Shown here: in pieces, positions 1 to 7,499 of the stretch
How the letters are laid out: each line of letters starts with the position of its first letter
How positions within the stretch are numbered: position 1 is the stretch's first letter
Assembly (NCBI GenBank): GCA_964424205.1
Contig: CAYRIF010000017.1
Span: forward strand, 1 to 22,282
Direction of reading: 5' to 3'
DNA length: 22,282 nt
Source of the DNA: CAYRIF01 sp964424205
Lineage (GTDB): Bacteria; Bacteroidota; Bacteroidia; Cytophagales; Cyclobacteriaceae
Translations under genes and position numbers: made by a program
The notes under the pieces: generated by a model
The model's input: the letters and a program-made list of their open reading frames with translations, nothing else
Told to the model about the DNA's origin: nothing
The model's database searches: none

Positions 1-21
1 AAGCTTGCGCAAGGTGAGACT

Positions 22-83
22 AAACCTTATAGGTTTTTTTGTACGCCGAAGCATTAGCGTAGGTGTAAAAACCTGTTAGGTTT
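22..83. repeat. Nested palindromic block upstream of mnmA
   Basis: Two short palindromes share the form AAACCTnnnAGGTTT, at 22-36 (spacer TAT) and 69-83 (spacer GTT). Between them lies a third inverted pair, TACGC at 42-46 and GCGTA at 57-61. The two outer palindromes can also pair with each other: AAACCT at 22-27 with AGGTTT at 78-83, and AGGTTTTT at 31-38 with AAAAACCT at 67-74. The block can therefore form either two small hairpins or one long cruciform-like stem. Its right edge overlaps the TTTG that would serve as the -33 element of mnmA. It could be an intergenic repeat of the REP/MITE kind, an operator, or a terminator for a gene to the left. Only one copy is present here, so repeat status is inferred. 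Confidence 0.6.
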
Positions 84-115
84 GACAACTTCTTTATAAA
101 TACTTCGTATTTTTG
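81..115 (+). promoter_or_regulatory. Bacteroidota-type promoter of mnmA
   Basis: TTTG at 81-84 and TATTTTTG at 108-115 fit the Bacteroidota sigma consensus of a TTG/TTTG -33 element and a TAnnTTTG -7 box, 23 nt apart. The -7 box ends only 4 nt before the mnmA ATG, so the expected transcription start falls at or next to the start codon. This implies a leaderless or nearly leaderless mRNA. Confidence 0.55.
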
Positions 116-119
116 TACT

Positions 120-1259
120 ATGAGTAAAAGAGGAAGGGTATTGGTGGCTATGAGTGGAGGAATTGACAGTTCTTTGGCTGCATTACTATTACACGAGCAG
201 GGCTATGAAGTAATAGGGATGACCATGAAGACGTGGGATTATGCCGCATCAGGAAGCAGCAAAAAAGAAACAGGTTGCTGTAGCCTTGATTCCATTAATG
301 ATGCCCGCAATATGGCTGTTCACTTAGGGTTTCCGCATTATATTTTGGATATTAGAGATGAGTTTGGTGATTATGTCATTGACTATTTCACCAATGAATA
401 CCTAGATGGGCGAACGCCCAATCCATGCGTGTTGTGTAATACGCATATCAAGTGGGATGCCTTACTAAGAAGAGCAGATCAACTTGGTTGTGAATTCATA
501 GCCACTGGACATTATGCCAAAATCAGGCAAGAAAATGACAGGTATATCATCTCAAAAGGCATTGACGAAACCAAAGACCAATCCTATGCACTTTGGGGAA
601 TTTCGCAAGAGAGCCTGAGCAGAACCATTTTTCCGTTAGGAAATATGAAAAAAACAGCAATCAAGGAGATGGCAATGGAAAAAGGATTTGTTGAATTAGC
701 CACCAAGTCTGAGTCTTACGAAATTTGTTTTGTGCCTGACAACGACTATCGAGGCTTTCTAAAAAGAAGGGTTGATGGTCTCGAAGAAAAAGTAAACGGT
801 GGCGAATTTGTATTGGAAGATGGTGCGGTAGTTGGCAAGCATGAAGGCTATCCATTTTATACCGTTGGACAAAGAAAGGGTTTAGGTATAGCTTTAGGAT
901 ATCCTGTATATGTTATTGATATTCAGAAAGATACAAATAGAGTAGTACTAGGAACTTTTGACGAACTGGCTAGGGATGGCATGTATGTATCGCAACTAAA
1001 CATGGGAAAATACGCTGATCTGAACGGACTTAGGATGGATACTATTACAAAGGTAAGGTACAACGATTCCGGCAGTCCTGCTGTGATAGAACAAGTTGGA
1101 GACACCGTAAAAGTGTTCTTTGGAAAAGGCGTTCATGCCGTTGCCCCAGGACAGGCAGCAGTATTCTATGAAGGGGATGATGTGATTGGTGGTGGTTGGA
1201 TTAATGCTAGTTTTCAACAAAAAAACATAATGCAGCAGCTTACTCATTTAAAGAGATAA
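120..1259 (+). CDS. mnmA: tRNA-specific 2-thiouridylase MnmA
   Basis: MnmA is the cytoplasmic enzyme that adenylates and then thiolates C2 of wobble uridine 34 in tRNA(Lys/Glu/Gln), taking sulfur from a relay of sulfurtransferases. The 379 residues match the family length. The N-terminal PP-loop ATP-binding motif SGGIDSS is at residues 12-18. The first catalytic cysteine is C103 in NPCVLCN, and the second, persulfide-forming cysteine is C203 in SYEICFV. GHYAKI (about 130-135) and YTVGQRKGLGIALG are further family signatures. The chosen ATG leaves the usual short leader before the VAMSGG strand. The lipoprotein gene starts 6 nt after its stop, so the two are probably cotranscribed. Bacteroidota often carry more than one MnmA paralogue, so this may be one of several. 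Confidence 0.96.
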   Translation: MSKRGRVLVAMSGGIDSSLAALLLHEQGYEVIGMTMKTWDYAASGSSKKETGCCSLDSINDARNMAVHLGFPHYILDIRDEFGDYVIDYFTNEYLDGRTPNPCVLCNTHIKWDALLRRADQLGCEFIATGHYAKIRQENDRYIISKGIDETKDQSYALWGISQESLSRTIFPLGNMKKTAIKEMAMEKGFVELATKSESYEICFVPDNDYRGFLKRRVDGLEEKVNGGEFVLEDGAVVGKHEGYPFYTVGQRKGLGIALGYPVYVIDIQKDTNRVVLGTFDELARDGMYVSQLNMGKYADLNGLRMDTITKVRYNDSGSPAVIEQVGDTVKVFFGKGVHAVAPGQAAVFYEGDDVIGGGWINASFQQKNIMQQLTHLKR

Positions 1260-1265
1260 CAGAAA

Positions 1266-1961
1266 ATGGCTTTTCTAAAAAATATATTGCTGACAATACT
1301 CCTGCTCTTTCTTTTTTCGGGATGTGGGTCAACCATAGAGCCTGGTAATTCAAAGGTAGGCTTCACTTACTATCCCTTGGAAAAAGGGTTGTTTAAGGTT
1401 TATGATGCGGAAGCAATAGCCTTTACAATTTTAGGATTTGATACAACAAAATTCCAGCTCAAGGAAATCGTTGCAGACTCATTCTTAACTGCTGTCAATG
1501 AATATACCTACATTTTAAACAGATTCACCCGCCCTACAGCGCAAGATGATTGGAAGCTTGACTCCGTCTGGACGGCGCGTAAAACTTTCACTCAAGTAAT
1601 TGTGACGGAAAATAATATACCATACGCCAAACTCTCTTTTCCCATTAAAAAGGGACTAGTTTGGGATGGGAATGCACATAATGCAAAAAAGGAGGATATT
1701 TATTTAATGCAAAACATTGGAGAAAGCCAAACCTATAGTGGGAAATCTCTAAAAACACTGACAGTGGTGCAAGGAGATGATAAGACATTGGTAAAAAACG
1801 ATGAGAGAAACGAAACGTATGCCGAAAATGTAGGATTGGTGAATAAACATTTGCTTGTGGTTGACTATGTTTCGGACAGTCAAGACGAACAATATGGAAA
1901 GGATATCATTGTTGGAGGACGTTCTTATAAACTATCACTTATTTCCTATGGGAAAGAATAA
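1266..1961 (+). CDS. Putative lipoprotein of unknown function
   Basis: I do not recognise the family. The protein has 231 residues and a clear lipoprotein signal: a charged start, a hydrophobic stretch at about residues 6-17, and a lipobox FSGC with the lipidated cysteine at C20. The mature part is soluble-looking with no further membrane segment, and it is rich in short beta-strand-like stretches (for example TYILNRFTRP and KTFTQVIVTENN). It starts 6 nt after mnmA and its last 14 nt overlap the start of the S8 protease gene, so translation is probably coupled. It may be anchored in the outer membrane or periplasm and act with the protease, but that rests on position only. Confidence 0.85.
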   Translation: MAFLKNILLTILLLFLFSGCGSTIEPGNSKVGFTYYPLEKGLFKVYDAEAIAFTILGFDTTKFQLKEIVADSFLTAVNEYTYILNRFTRPTAQDDWKLDSVWTARKTFTQVIVTENNIPYAKLSFPIKKGLVWDGNAHNAKKEDIYLMQNIGESQTYSGKSLKTLTVVQGDDKTLVKNDERNETYAENVGLVNKHLLVVDYVSDSQDEQYGKDIIVGGRSYKLSLISYGKE

Positions 1962-3567
1962 ACCATTTCTGATTTTTCTTTTGCTCTTTAGTAGTGTACA
2001 GACCTTTGCACAAATTAATAGGTATATTGTTCACTTCTCCGACAAAGAAAATACAACCTTTAACATTTCCAACCCTGAAGAATTTTTATCTGAACGAGCC
2101 ATTCAAAGAAGGGAGACACAAGGAATAGCAATTGCTGAAAATGACTTGCCTATAAATACCAATTACATTGCAGCTGTGGAAAATTTGAATGTCAAAATTT
2201 TCCATCATTCTAAATGGTTCAATGCGATTTTGATTGAAGCTGAAGAGAGCGTCATTCCTAATATTGAAGGCCTATCATTTGTCGATTCAGTTTCATTTGT
2301 TGCTCCAGATCATATGTTAAATGGTAGAAAATCAAATACTAACAAGTTCCAAGGAACACGAGAAGGGAAAGGAATATTAGCGGCTCCTACCGATGTCCAA
2401 AATAATATGTTGGGTGCTATCAATATGCATGCCGCTGGGTTTAGTGGAGAAGGTATGTTGATAGGAGTTTTTGATGTTGGTTTTGAAGGGGCAGATAATC
2501 GAGACTACTTCCAACACTTATTTGATGGAAACAAAATTATTGGAACGTTCGATTTTGTACGCAATGCTACGAATGTATTTGTGAGTCACAACCACGGCAG
2601 AAGGGTTTTATTTTGCATCGCTTCCTATATTGAAAATAGCATTACCGGCACCGCACCAAATGCGAATTTTATCTTGTGCCGGACAGAAGATATCGATACT
2701 GAATATAGAATTGAAGAGTATAATTGGCTTTTTGCCGCTGAATATGCAGATAGTGCTGGCGTTGATATTATCAATACCTCCCTGGGGTACAATGAGTTTA
2801 CAGACCCTGCGATGAACTATACCAAAGCGCAGATGGATGGAAAAACAGCAATCATTTCCAAAGCAGCGCAAATCGCCATTGACAAAGGGATATTACTCGT
2901 AGTATCAGCAGGAAATTCAGGAAATGACGCATGGCAAATCATCACCGCCCCTGCTGATGTGGCAGATGTATTGACAGTTGGTGCGATACAAGTTGATAGT
3001 GTTAAAAGTAGTATCAGCTCCCATGGAAATAATTTAGTTCCTTTTACCAAACCTGATGTAGTCGCTTTAGGAACTAATGCGGTCACCGATTACAGCACAG
3101 CTAACAATACCTATTTCACCTCATCAGGCACCTCATTCGCTTCTCCCCTTGTGGCTGGATTAGCAGCAGGTATTTGGCAGGCATTCCCTGATAAAACAAA
3201 TAAAGAAATAGTAACCTTAATGAGAAATTCAGGACACTTAGCCTCAGCGCCAGATAATGAAACTGGCTACGGTATTCCCAATTTCAATCGTGCCATGACA
3301 CTGGTTCTTGGTGTAGAAGATAATCTGACCAATGAGGAATTTATCATTTACCCCAATCCCACTCCGGGTAAAGTCTCCATACAGTCAAAATCAACCAACC
3401 CTATTAGAACTATATCGATTGCTAATATCTTGGGACAAGAAATAATTCGTAAAATATTCAATAATAACACAAATAAACTAGACATTGATTTAGAGAAATT
3501 GACCAAAGGATTATATATCCTTTCTATTAATTCAGGACAAAAGAAAATCAAGTTCTTTAAAAACTAA
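1948..3567 (+). CDS. Secreted S8 (subtilisin-like) peptidase with T9SS C-terminal sorting domain
   Basis: This is a subtilase of 539 residues. The signal peptide is at residues 1-22, with cleavage expected after TFA or AQ. A pro-region runs to about 120. The S8 catalytic domain spans about 165-455, with Asp176 in VFDVG, His216 in HNHGRR, oxyanion Asn323 in SAGNSG and Ser396 in GTSFASP. The last ~75 residues (from IIYPNPTPGK at about 466 to KKIKFFKN) form a Por/T9SS type A sorting domain, which implies passage through the type IX system to the surface or medium. The ATG at 1948 was preferred over an in-frame ATG at 1855 because only it gives a signal peptide directly at the N-terminus. It overlaps the lipoprotein gene by 14 nt. 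The residues after the catalytic His are G-R-R rather than the usual G-T-x. Confidence 0.93.
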   Translation: MGKNKPFLIFLLLFSSVQTFAQINRYIVHFSDKENTTFNISNPEEFLSERAIQRRETQGIAIAENDLPINTNYIAAVENLNVKIFHHSKWFNAILIEAEESVIPNIEGLSFVDSVSFVAPDHMLNGRKSNTNKFQGTREGKGILAAPTDVQNNMLGAINMHAAGFSGEGMLIGVFDVGFEGADNRDYFQHLFDGNKIIGTFDFVRNATNVFVSHNHGRRVLFCIASYIENSITGTAPNANFILCRTEDIDTEYRIEEYNWLFAAEYADSAGVDIINTSLGYNEFTDPAMNYTKAQMDGKTAIISKAAQIAIDKGILLVVSAGNSGNDAWQIITAPADVADVLTVGAIQVDSVKSSISSHGNNLVPFTKPDVVALGTNAVTDYSTANNTYFTSSGTSFASPLVAGLAAGIWQAFPDKTNKEIVTLMRNSGHLASAPDNETGYGIPNFNRAMTLVLGVEDNLTNEEFIIYPNPTPGKVSIQSKSTNPIRTISIANILGQEIIRKIFNNNTNKLDIDLEKLTKGLYILSINSGQKKIKFFKN

Positions 3568-3578
3568 CTAATACTACC

Positions 3579-3586
3579 TATTTTTG
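3579..3586 (+). promoter_or_regulatory. -7 promoter box before TonB-dependent receptor
   Basis: TATTTTTG matches TAnnTTTG exactly and lies 44 nt before the proposed GTG start. It would give a leader of roughly 35-40 nt. No clear TTTG -33 element was found at the right distance, so only half of the promoter is supported. It suggests the receptor is transcribed separately from the protease gene. Confidence 0.4.
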
Positions 3587-3630
3587 GGGCTGCCAACAAT
3601 AATTGTAATCATAAAAGGTTAATAGACTAG

Positions 3631-6042
3631 GTGAAAATTCAACGTGCTACTTTTTTTGTAAAATACACATTTCAAATTATTTTTTTGATGGGGCTTTTTA
3701 GTTCAAGAATTGCTGTTGCACAACATGTAACAATTACTGGCATTGTAAAAAACGCAAATAATGAAGCTATTGAAGGTGTAAGCGTTGTGATACTTGCTCT
3801 GAACCAAGGGACTTCGACAAATAAATATGGTGAATTTAATCTTTCCATTCCTTATCAAAAAGATATAAACATTACTTTTACCCATATCAAGTACAAAAAG
3901 CAAACTAAATCCTATAGGTTACATTCAGGAGATGAATCTCTGACGGTAGCATTAGTTTTGGAAACAGACATCAAACAACTCCATCAAGTAGAAATAAAGG
4001 AAGAAGCCGAAAGCCAAGTCATGCGTGAAAAAATCAGTGTCACACAGCTCGATCCTAAAAGTGCTCAGGTGCTCCCCTCTCCTTTCGGAGATTTCAACAA
4101 AGTACTAGCCACTTTACCTGGTGTCATCAGTAACAATGAATTGTCCGCTACCTATTCGGTGCGGGGTGGAAATTTTGATGAAAACCTGGTATATGTGAAT
4201 GGCATGAAAATTTACCGCCCCTTTCTGATTCGTTCAGGGCAACAAGAAGGACTTAGTTTTATCAATCCTGATTTGGTCAAAAGCATCGAATTCTCTGCAG
4301 GAGGCTGGCAGCCTAAATATGGCGATAAACTTTCCTCTACCCTAAATATTGACTATAAAACACCCACAGAATTTAGCGGCTCTATCACACTCGGTTTGCT
4401 TGGCGGTACTGCGCACTTTGAAGGCATTAATAAAAAGAAAAACATCACTTATCTATTAGGTATTCGCAATAAAAACTCGCAGTATTTATTATCTACCCAA
4501 GAAACAAAAGGTGGCTACCGACCAAGATTTACCGATATTCAATCTTACTTTAATGTTGACCTGAGTAAAGAAAAAGATAATTCAACCGTATTAGGGCTAT
4601 TGTTTTCTTTTGCTAGAAATAGATATTTAGTAACTCCTGAAACAAGGGAAACAAATTTTGGGACATTGAATACACCAAAACGTCTGCTAGTAGCATTTGA
4701 CGGAAGAGAAGTATTAAATTATGATTTATTACAAGGTGGCATGACTTTTAAACATCAGTTTTCAAAACGATTTAAAAGTACAGTTACAATATCAGGCATG
4801 CGGTCGGTCGAAAGAGAGAATTTTGATATTGAAGGTGGGTATCGCTTATGCGATGTGGACAAAAATCCTAACAGTGCAGGATTTAATAGCTGCCTTATCA
4901 CTCGAGGAATTGGTACAGATTTTGACCATGGTAGAAACAAATTAAAAGCACAAATTTTAGACATTGTAAATAGCAATGCGGTCATACTGAATGATAAAAA
5001 CAAGATAGAATTTGGCGTCGGGTATTCCCTCCAAAAAATTGATGATGTGATTGATGAATATGCATTTGAAGATTCCCTTGATTTTGTCACAATAACCGAC
5101 GTACTCAAAACCAAGCTTAATGTAGAGACTGCTATTTTAACTGGATTCCTACAACATACCTATTTAATAAATGACAGACAGTCAATTACTTATGGGGTAA
5201 GATTGAATTACAGGGATCTTAACAACCAACTGCTCGTAAGCCCTAGAGTGCAATATTCAGTTAAACCTAAGTGGGAGAAAGATGTCGTTATTAAAGCTGC
5301 CATCGGTGTATACCAGCAACCCCCGTTCTATCGTGAATTGCGGGATTTTGAAGGCATCTTGCACAAAGATTTGAAAGCACAGAAATCAATACATTTCATC
5401 ACCGGTATTGACTATAACTTCAAATGGTGGAGTAGAGATTTTAAGTTTGTATCTGAACTCTACTACAAGAAACTGAACAATGTAATTGCTTATGATATAG
5501 ACAATGTGAAAGTCAGGTATTATGCAAATAATAGAACCAAAGCATATGCCACTGGGATTGATTTTCGGGTTAGCGGAGAATTTATTCCAGGCACCGAATC
5601 CTGGTTTAGTTTAGGCTTGCTGAATACGAGAGAAGACTTAGAAGATGATGACAACGGTTATGTGAGACGACCTACCGACCAACACATCAACCTAGGGATT
5701 TTCTTTCAAGATCACTTACCCAATGACCCAACTGTCAAAGTCAATTTAAATTTTCTTTTTGGCAGTGGCTTGCCTTTTGGACCGCCCAATGACATCAACC
5801 ATCGGAATAGCCTCAGAGGCAGGGCATATCGAAGAGTGGACATTGGCTTCTTAAAATACTTTGAAATGAAGAATAGCAAACTCATAAAATCTATTTCTGT
5901 TGGTCTGGATGTGCTTAACCTTTTCGGAGTAGACAATACCATTTCTTATACTTGGATCAAAGACGTTAATAACGATTCATGGGGAGTTCCCAATAACCTT
6001 TCTCAACGATTTTTTAACTTAAAAGTGCGGGTGCTTTTTTAA
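3631..6042 (+). CDS. TonB-dependent outer-membrane receptor with carboxypeptidase-regulatory-like N-domain
   Basis: This is a TonB-energised outer-membrane channel with unknown substrate. Its 803 residues begin with a signal peptide (about 1-30, ending AVA before QHV). A carboxypeptidase D regulatory-like domain follows (about 33-112: ITGIVKNANNEAIEGVSV, NKYGEFNLSIP). The plug domain covers about 145-243, with LPGV, YSVRGGNFDENLVYVNG and a GGWQPKYGDKLSS segment. The remainder is a 22-strand barrel ending in a terminal aromatic strand, KVRVLF. The start is a GTG directly after an in-frame stop, and it keeps the signal peptide complete. An ATG at 3688 would cut into that peptide. No SusD-like lipoprotein gene lies next to it, so this is not a standard SusCD glycan pair. 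The nearby lipoprotein and secreted protease could hint at peptide or protein uptake, which is inference only. Confidence 0.93.
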   Translation: MKIQRATFFVKYTFQIIFLMGLFSSRIAVAQHVTITGIVKNANNEAIEGVSVVILALNQGTSTNKYGEFNLSIPYQKDINITFTHIKYKKQTKSYRLHSGDESLTVALVLETDIKQLHQVEIKEEAESQVMREKISVTQLDPKSAQVLPSPFGDFNKVLATLPGVISNNELSATYSVRGGNFDENLVYVNGMKIYRPFLIRSGQQEGLSFINPDLVKSIEFSAGGWQPKYGDKLSSTLNIDYKTPTEFSGSITLGLLGGTAHFEGINKKKNITYLLGIRNKNSQYLLSTQETKGGYRPRFTDIQSYFNVDLSKEKDNSTVLGLLFSFARNRYLVTPETRETNFGTLNTPKRLLVAFDGREVLNYDLLQGGMTFKHQFSKRFKSTVTISGMRSVERENFDIEGGYRLCDVDKNPNSAGFNSCLITRGIGTDFDHGRNKLKAQILDIVNSNAVILNDKNKIEFGVGYSLQKIDDVIDEYAFEDSLDFVTITDVLKTKLNVETAILTGFLQHTYLINDRQSITYGVRLNYRDLNNQLLVSPRVQYSVKPKWEKDVVIKAAIGVYQQPPFYRELRDFEGILHKDLKAQKSIHFITGIDYNFKWWSRDFKFVSELYYKKLNNVIAYDIDNVKVRYYANNRTKAYATGIDFRVSGEFIPGTESWFSLGLLNTREDLEDDDNGYVRRPTDQHINLGIFFQDHLPNDPTVKVNLNFLFGSGLPFGPPNDINHRNSLRGRAYRRVDIGFLKYFEMKNSKLIKSISVGLDVLNLFGVDNTISYTWIKDVNNDSWGVPNNLSQRFFNLKVRVLF

Positions 6043-6043
6043 A

Positions 6044-6066
6044 TAGGGTCTGCTGAAAAGGCCCTA
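6044..6066. terminator. Possible bidirectional hairpin terminator
   Basis: A stem is formed by 6044-6050 and 6060-6066 (TAGGG with CCCTA, plus one G-T wobble and one C-G pair) with a 9-nt loop. It sits in the 33-nt gap between the convergent TonB receptor and folC genes, where a shared terminator is expected. No strong T-run follows on the plus strand, so the assignment is modest. Confidence 0.4.
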
Positions 6067-6075
6067 CATACACAG

Positions 6076-7353
6076 CTAAACCCCATCAATCTCTGCTATT
6101 ACAAAAGCACTGCCACCAATAAAAATCAAATCATTCCTTCTTGCTTCAAGTCTAGCCTGATCAATTGCGTCATTTACGTCAATAATAACACTGCCATTCA
6201 ATTCATGCTTTTCTGCTTTCCTGTACAGGTCTATTGCATCAAGCGCTCTTGGTATTTTTGCTTCGCAAAAGTAGTAAGTGGCTTCCTTAGGAAGCAAGCT
6301 CAATATTTTATCCATGTCCTTATCCTTGACCATTCCCCATACAATGAATAATTTATCATAATGTGTACTTTCTATTTGATGCATCATCGCCCTCACTCCT
6401 GCTTCGTTGTGCGCAATATCGCATATCATCAGCGGACTATTTCCTAAGACTTGCCACCTTCCCTTGAAATTGGTAAGCGCTGTTACATTTTCTAAGCCAT
6501 GCGTAATGTCTTCTTCCATAATCACATACCCTTTCTTTTTTAATAGCTCAATTGTCTGTAGTACTCCTGCAATATTTTTTAATTGAAAATCCCCTTTGAG
6601 TGACAGGTCTATATTTTCCAAAAATAGTGTCTCATTTTTATAAATATTTATGCTGCCATCCTTCAGTACAGGCTGAAAATGCTCAGACCCGAAGTATAGT
6701 GGCACTTCTAACGTTCTTGCGCTTTCTTCAAAAACACCATCCACCACATCCTGAAATTCTGAAATAACTACTGGTACTCCTTTTTTAATAATCCCCGCCT
6801 TTTCAGCAGCAATCTCTTTAAGTGTATCTCCCAGCATTCCTGTATGGTCTAAACTAATGTTAGTAATCAAACTCAATACAGGTGTTATGATATTAGTAGA
6901 GTCCAGCCTACCTCCTAGCCCCGTTTCTATCACAGCAATATCCACTTCCTGTTTAGCAAAGTAATCAAATGCCATGGCAACAGTCATTTCAAAAAAAGAA
7001 GGTTTTATTTCATCAATAATTCCTTTGTATTGGAGTACAAAATCAATTACACTTTCTTTGGCTATCTCCATGCCGTCGATCTTAATTCTTTCCGTGAAAT
7101 CTTTCAAATGCGGAGAAGTATAAAGCCCTGTTTTGTAGCCTGCAGACTGTAAAATGGCTGCTATACTATGGGCGACACTTCCTTTACCATTTGTTCCAGC
7201 AATATGAATTGACTTAAACTTGCCATGTGGGTTGTCCAAATGATTACACAACTTTATTATATTTGATAAGTCCTTCTTAAAAGCAACTTTCCCTACCCTT
7301 TGAAACATTGGCAAACTGCCGTATAAAAAATCTAGTACTTCTTGGTAATTCAT
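6076..7353 (-). CDS. folC: Bifunctional folylpolyglutamate synthase / dihydrofolate synthase
   Basis: FolC is an ATP-dependent Mur-ligase-family enzyme that adds glutamate to dihydropteroate and extends the polyglutamate tail of folates in the cytoplasm. The 425 residues match the family. The P-loop GTNGKGS is at 53-59, and the adjacent TSPHL element is at about 79-83. The family signature ETGLGGRLDSTN is at about 143-154. NISLDHTGMLG (about 166-175) provides a Mg-binding His, and AAEKAGIIK contains the lysine that is carbamylated in Mur-type ligases. CDIAHNE is the C-terminal domain motif. The gene stands alone. It is convergent with the TonB receptor gene and divergent from the penicillin-acylase gene across a 146-nt gap. 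No promoter with a good consensus match was seen on its side. Confidence 0.95.
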   Translation of the reverse strand: MNYQEVLDFLYGSLPMFQRVGKVAFKKDLSNIIKLCNHLDNPHGKFKSIHIAGTNGKGSVAHSIAAILQSAGYKTGLYTSPHLKDFTERIKIDGMEIAKESVIDFVLQYKGIIDEIKPSFFEMTVAMAFDYFAKQEVDIAVIETGLGGRLDSTNIITPVLSLITNISLDHTGMLGDTLKEIAAEKAGIIKKGVPVVISEFQDVVDGVFEESARTLEVPLYFGSEHFQPVLKDGSINIYKNETLFLENIDLSLKGDFQLKNIAGVLQTIELLKKKGYVIMEEDITHGLENVTALTNFKGRWQVLGNSPLMICDIAHNEAGVRAMMHQIESTHYDKLFIVWGMVKDKDMDKILSLLPKEATYYFCEAKIPRALDAIDLYRKAEKHELNGSVIIDVNDAIDQARLEARRNDLIFIGGSAFVIAEIDGV

Positions 7354-7467
7354 CTTATCTATTTTTCAAGGTAAAAGTATGGATAGTTATGAAGAGAAGC
7401 AAGCGGTGGTAGATAGGCGAGTGTTTTTATAATTCAGCGCAGACTATTAACTCACCTATTTATTATT

Positions 7468-7475
7468 TACTTTTG
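7468..7475 (+). promoter_or_regulatory. -7 promoter box before penicillin-acylase gene
   Basis: TACTTTTG is an exact TAnnTTTG match, 24 nt before the ATG at 7500. A TTG codon inside this box (7473) is in frame with the gene. Placing the promoter here argues that translation starts at 7500 and not at the TTG. No clear -33 element was found. Confidence 0.45.
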
Positions 7476-7499
7476 ACTCCTACTATAAATTACTACTGC

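Noticed and set aside
1855..1947. In-frame ATG at 1855 as the start of the S8 protease
   Set aside because: It would add 31 residues in front of a clean signal peptide and overlap the lipoprotein gene by over 100 nt. The ATG at 1948 gives a normal signal peptide at the N-terminus.
3631..6042. SusC of a SusCD glycan-uptake pair
   Set aside because: No SusD-like lipoprotein gene lies next to it. The neighbouring lipoprotein is upstream of the protease and too short for SusD.
7473..7499. TTG at 7473 as the start of the penicillin-acylase gene
   Set aside because: The TTG is part of an exact TAnnTTTG promoter box, and the ATG at 7500 starts directly at the positively charged and hydrophobic anchor.
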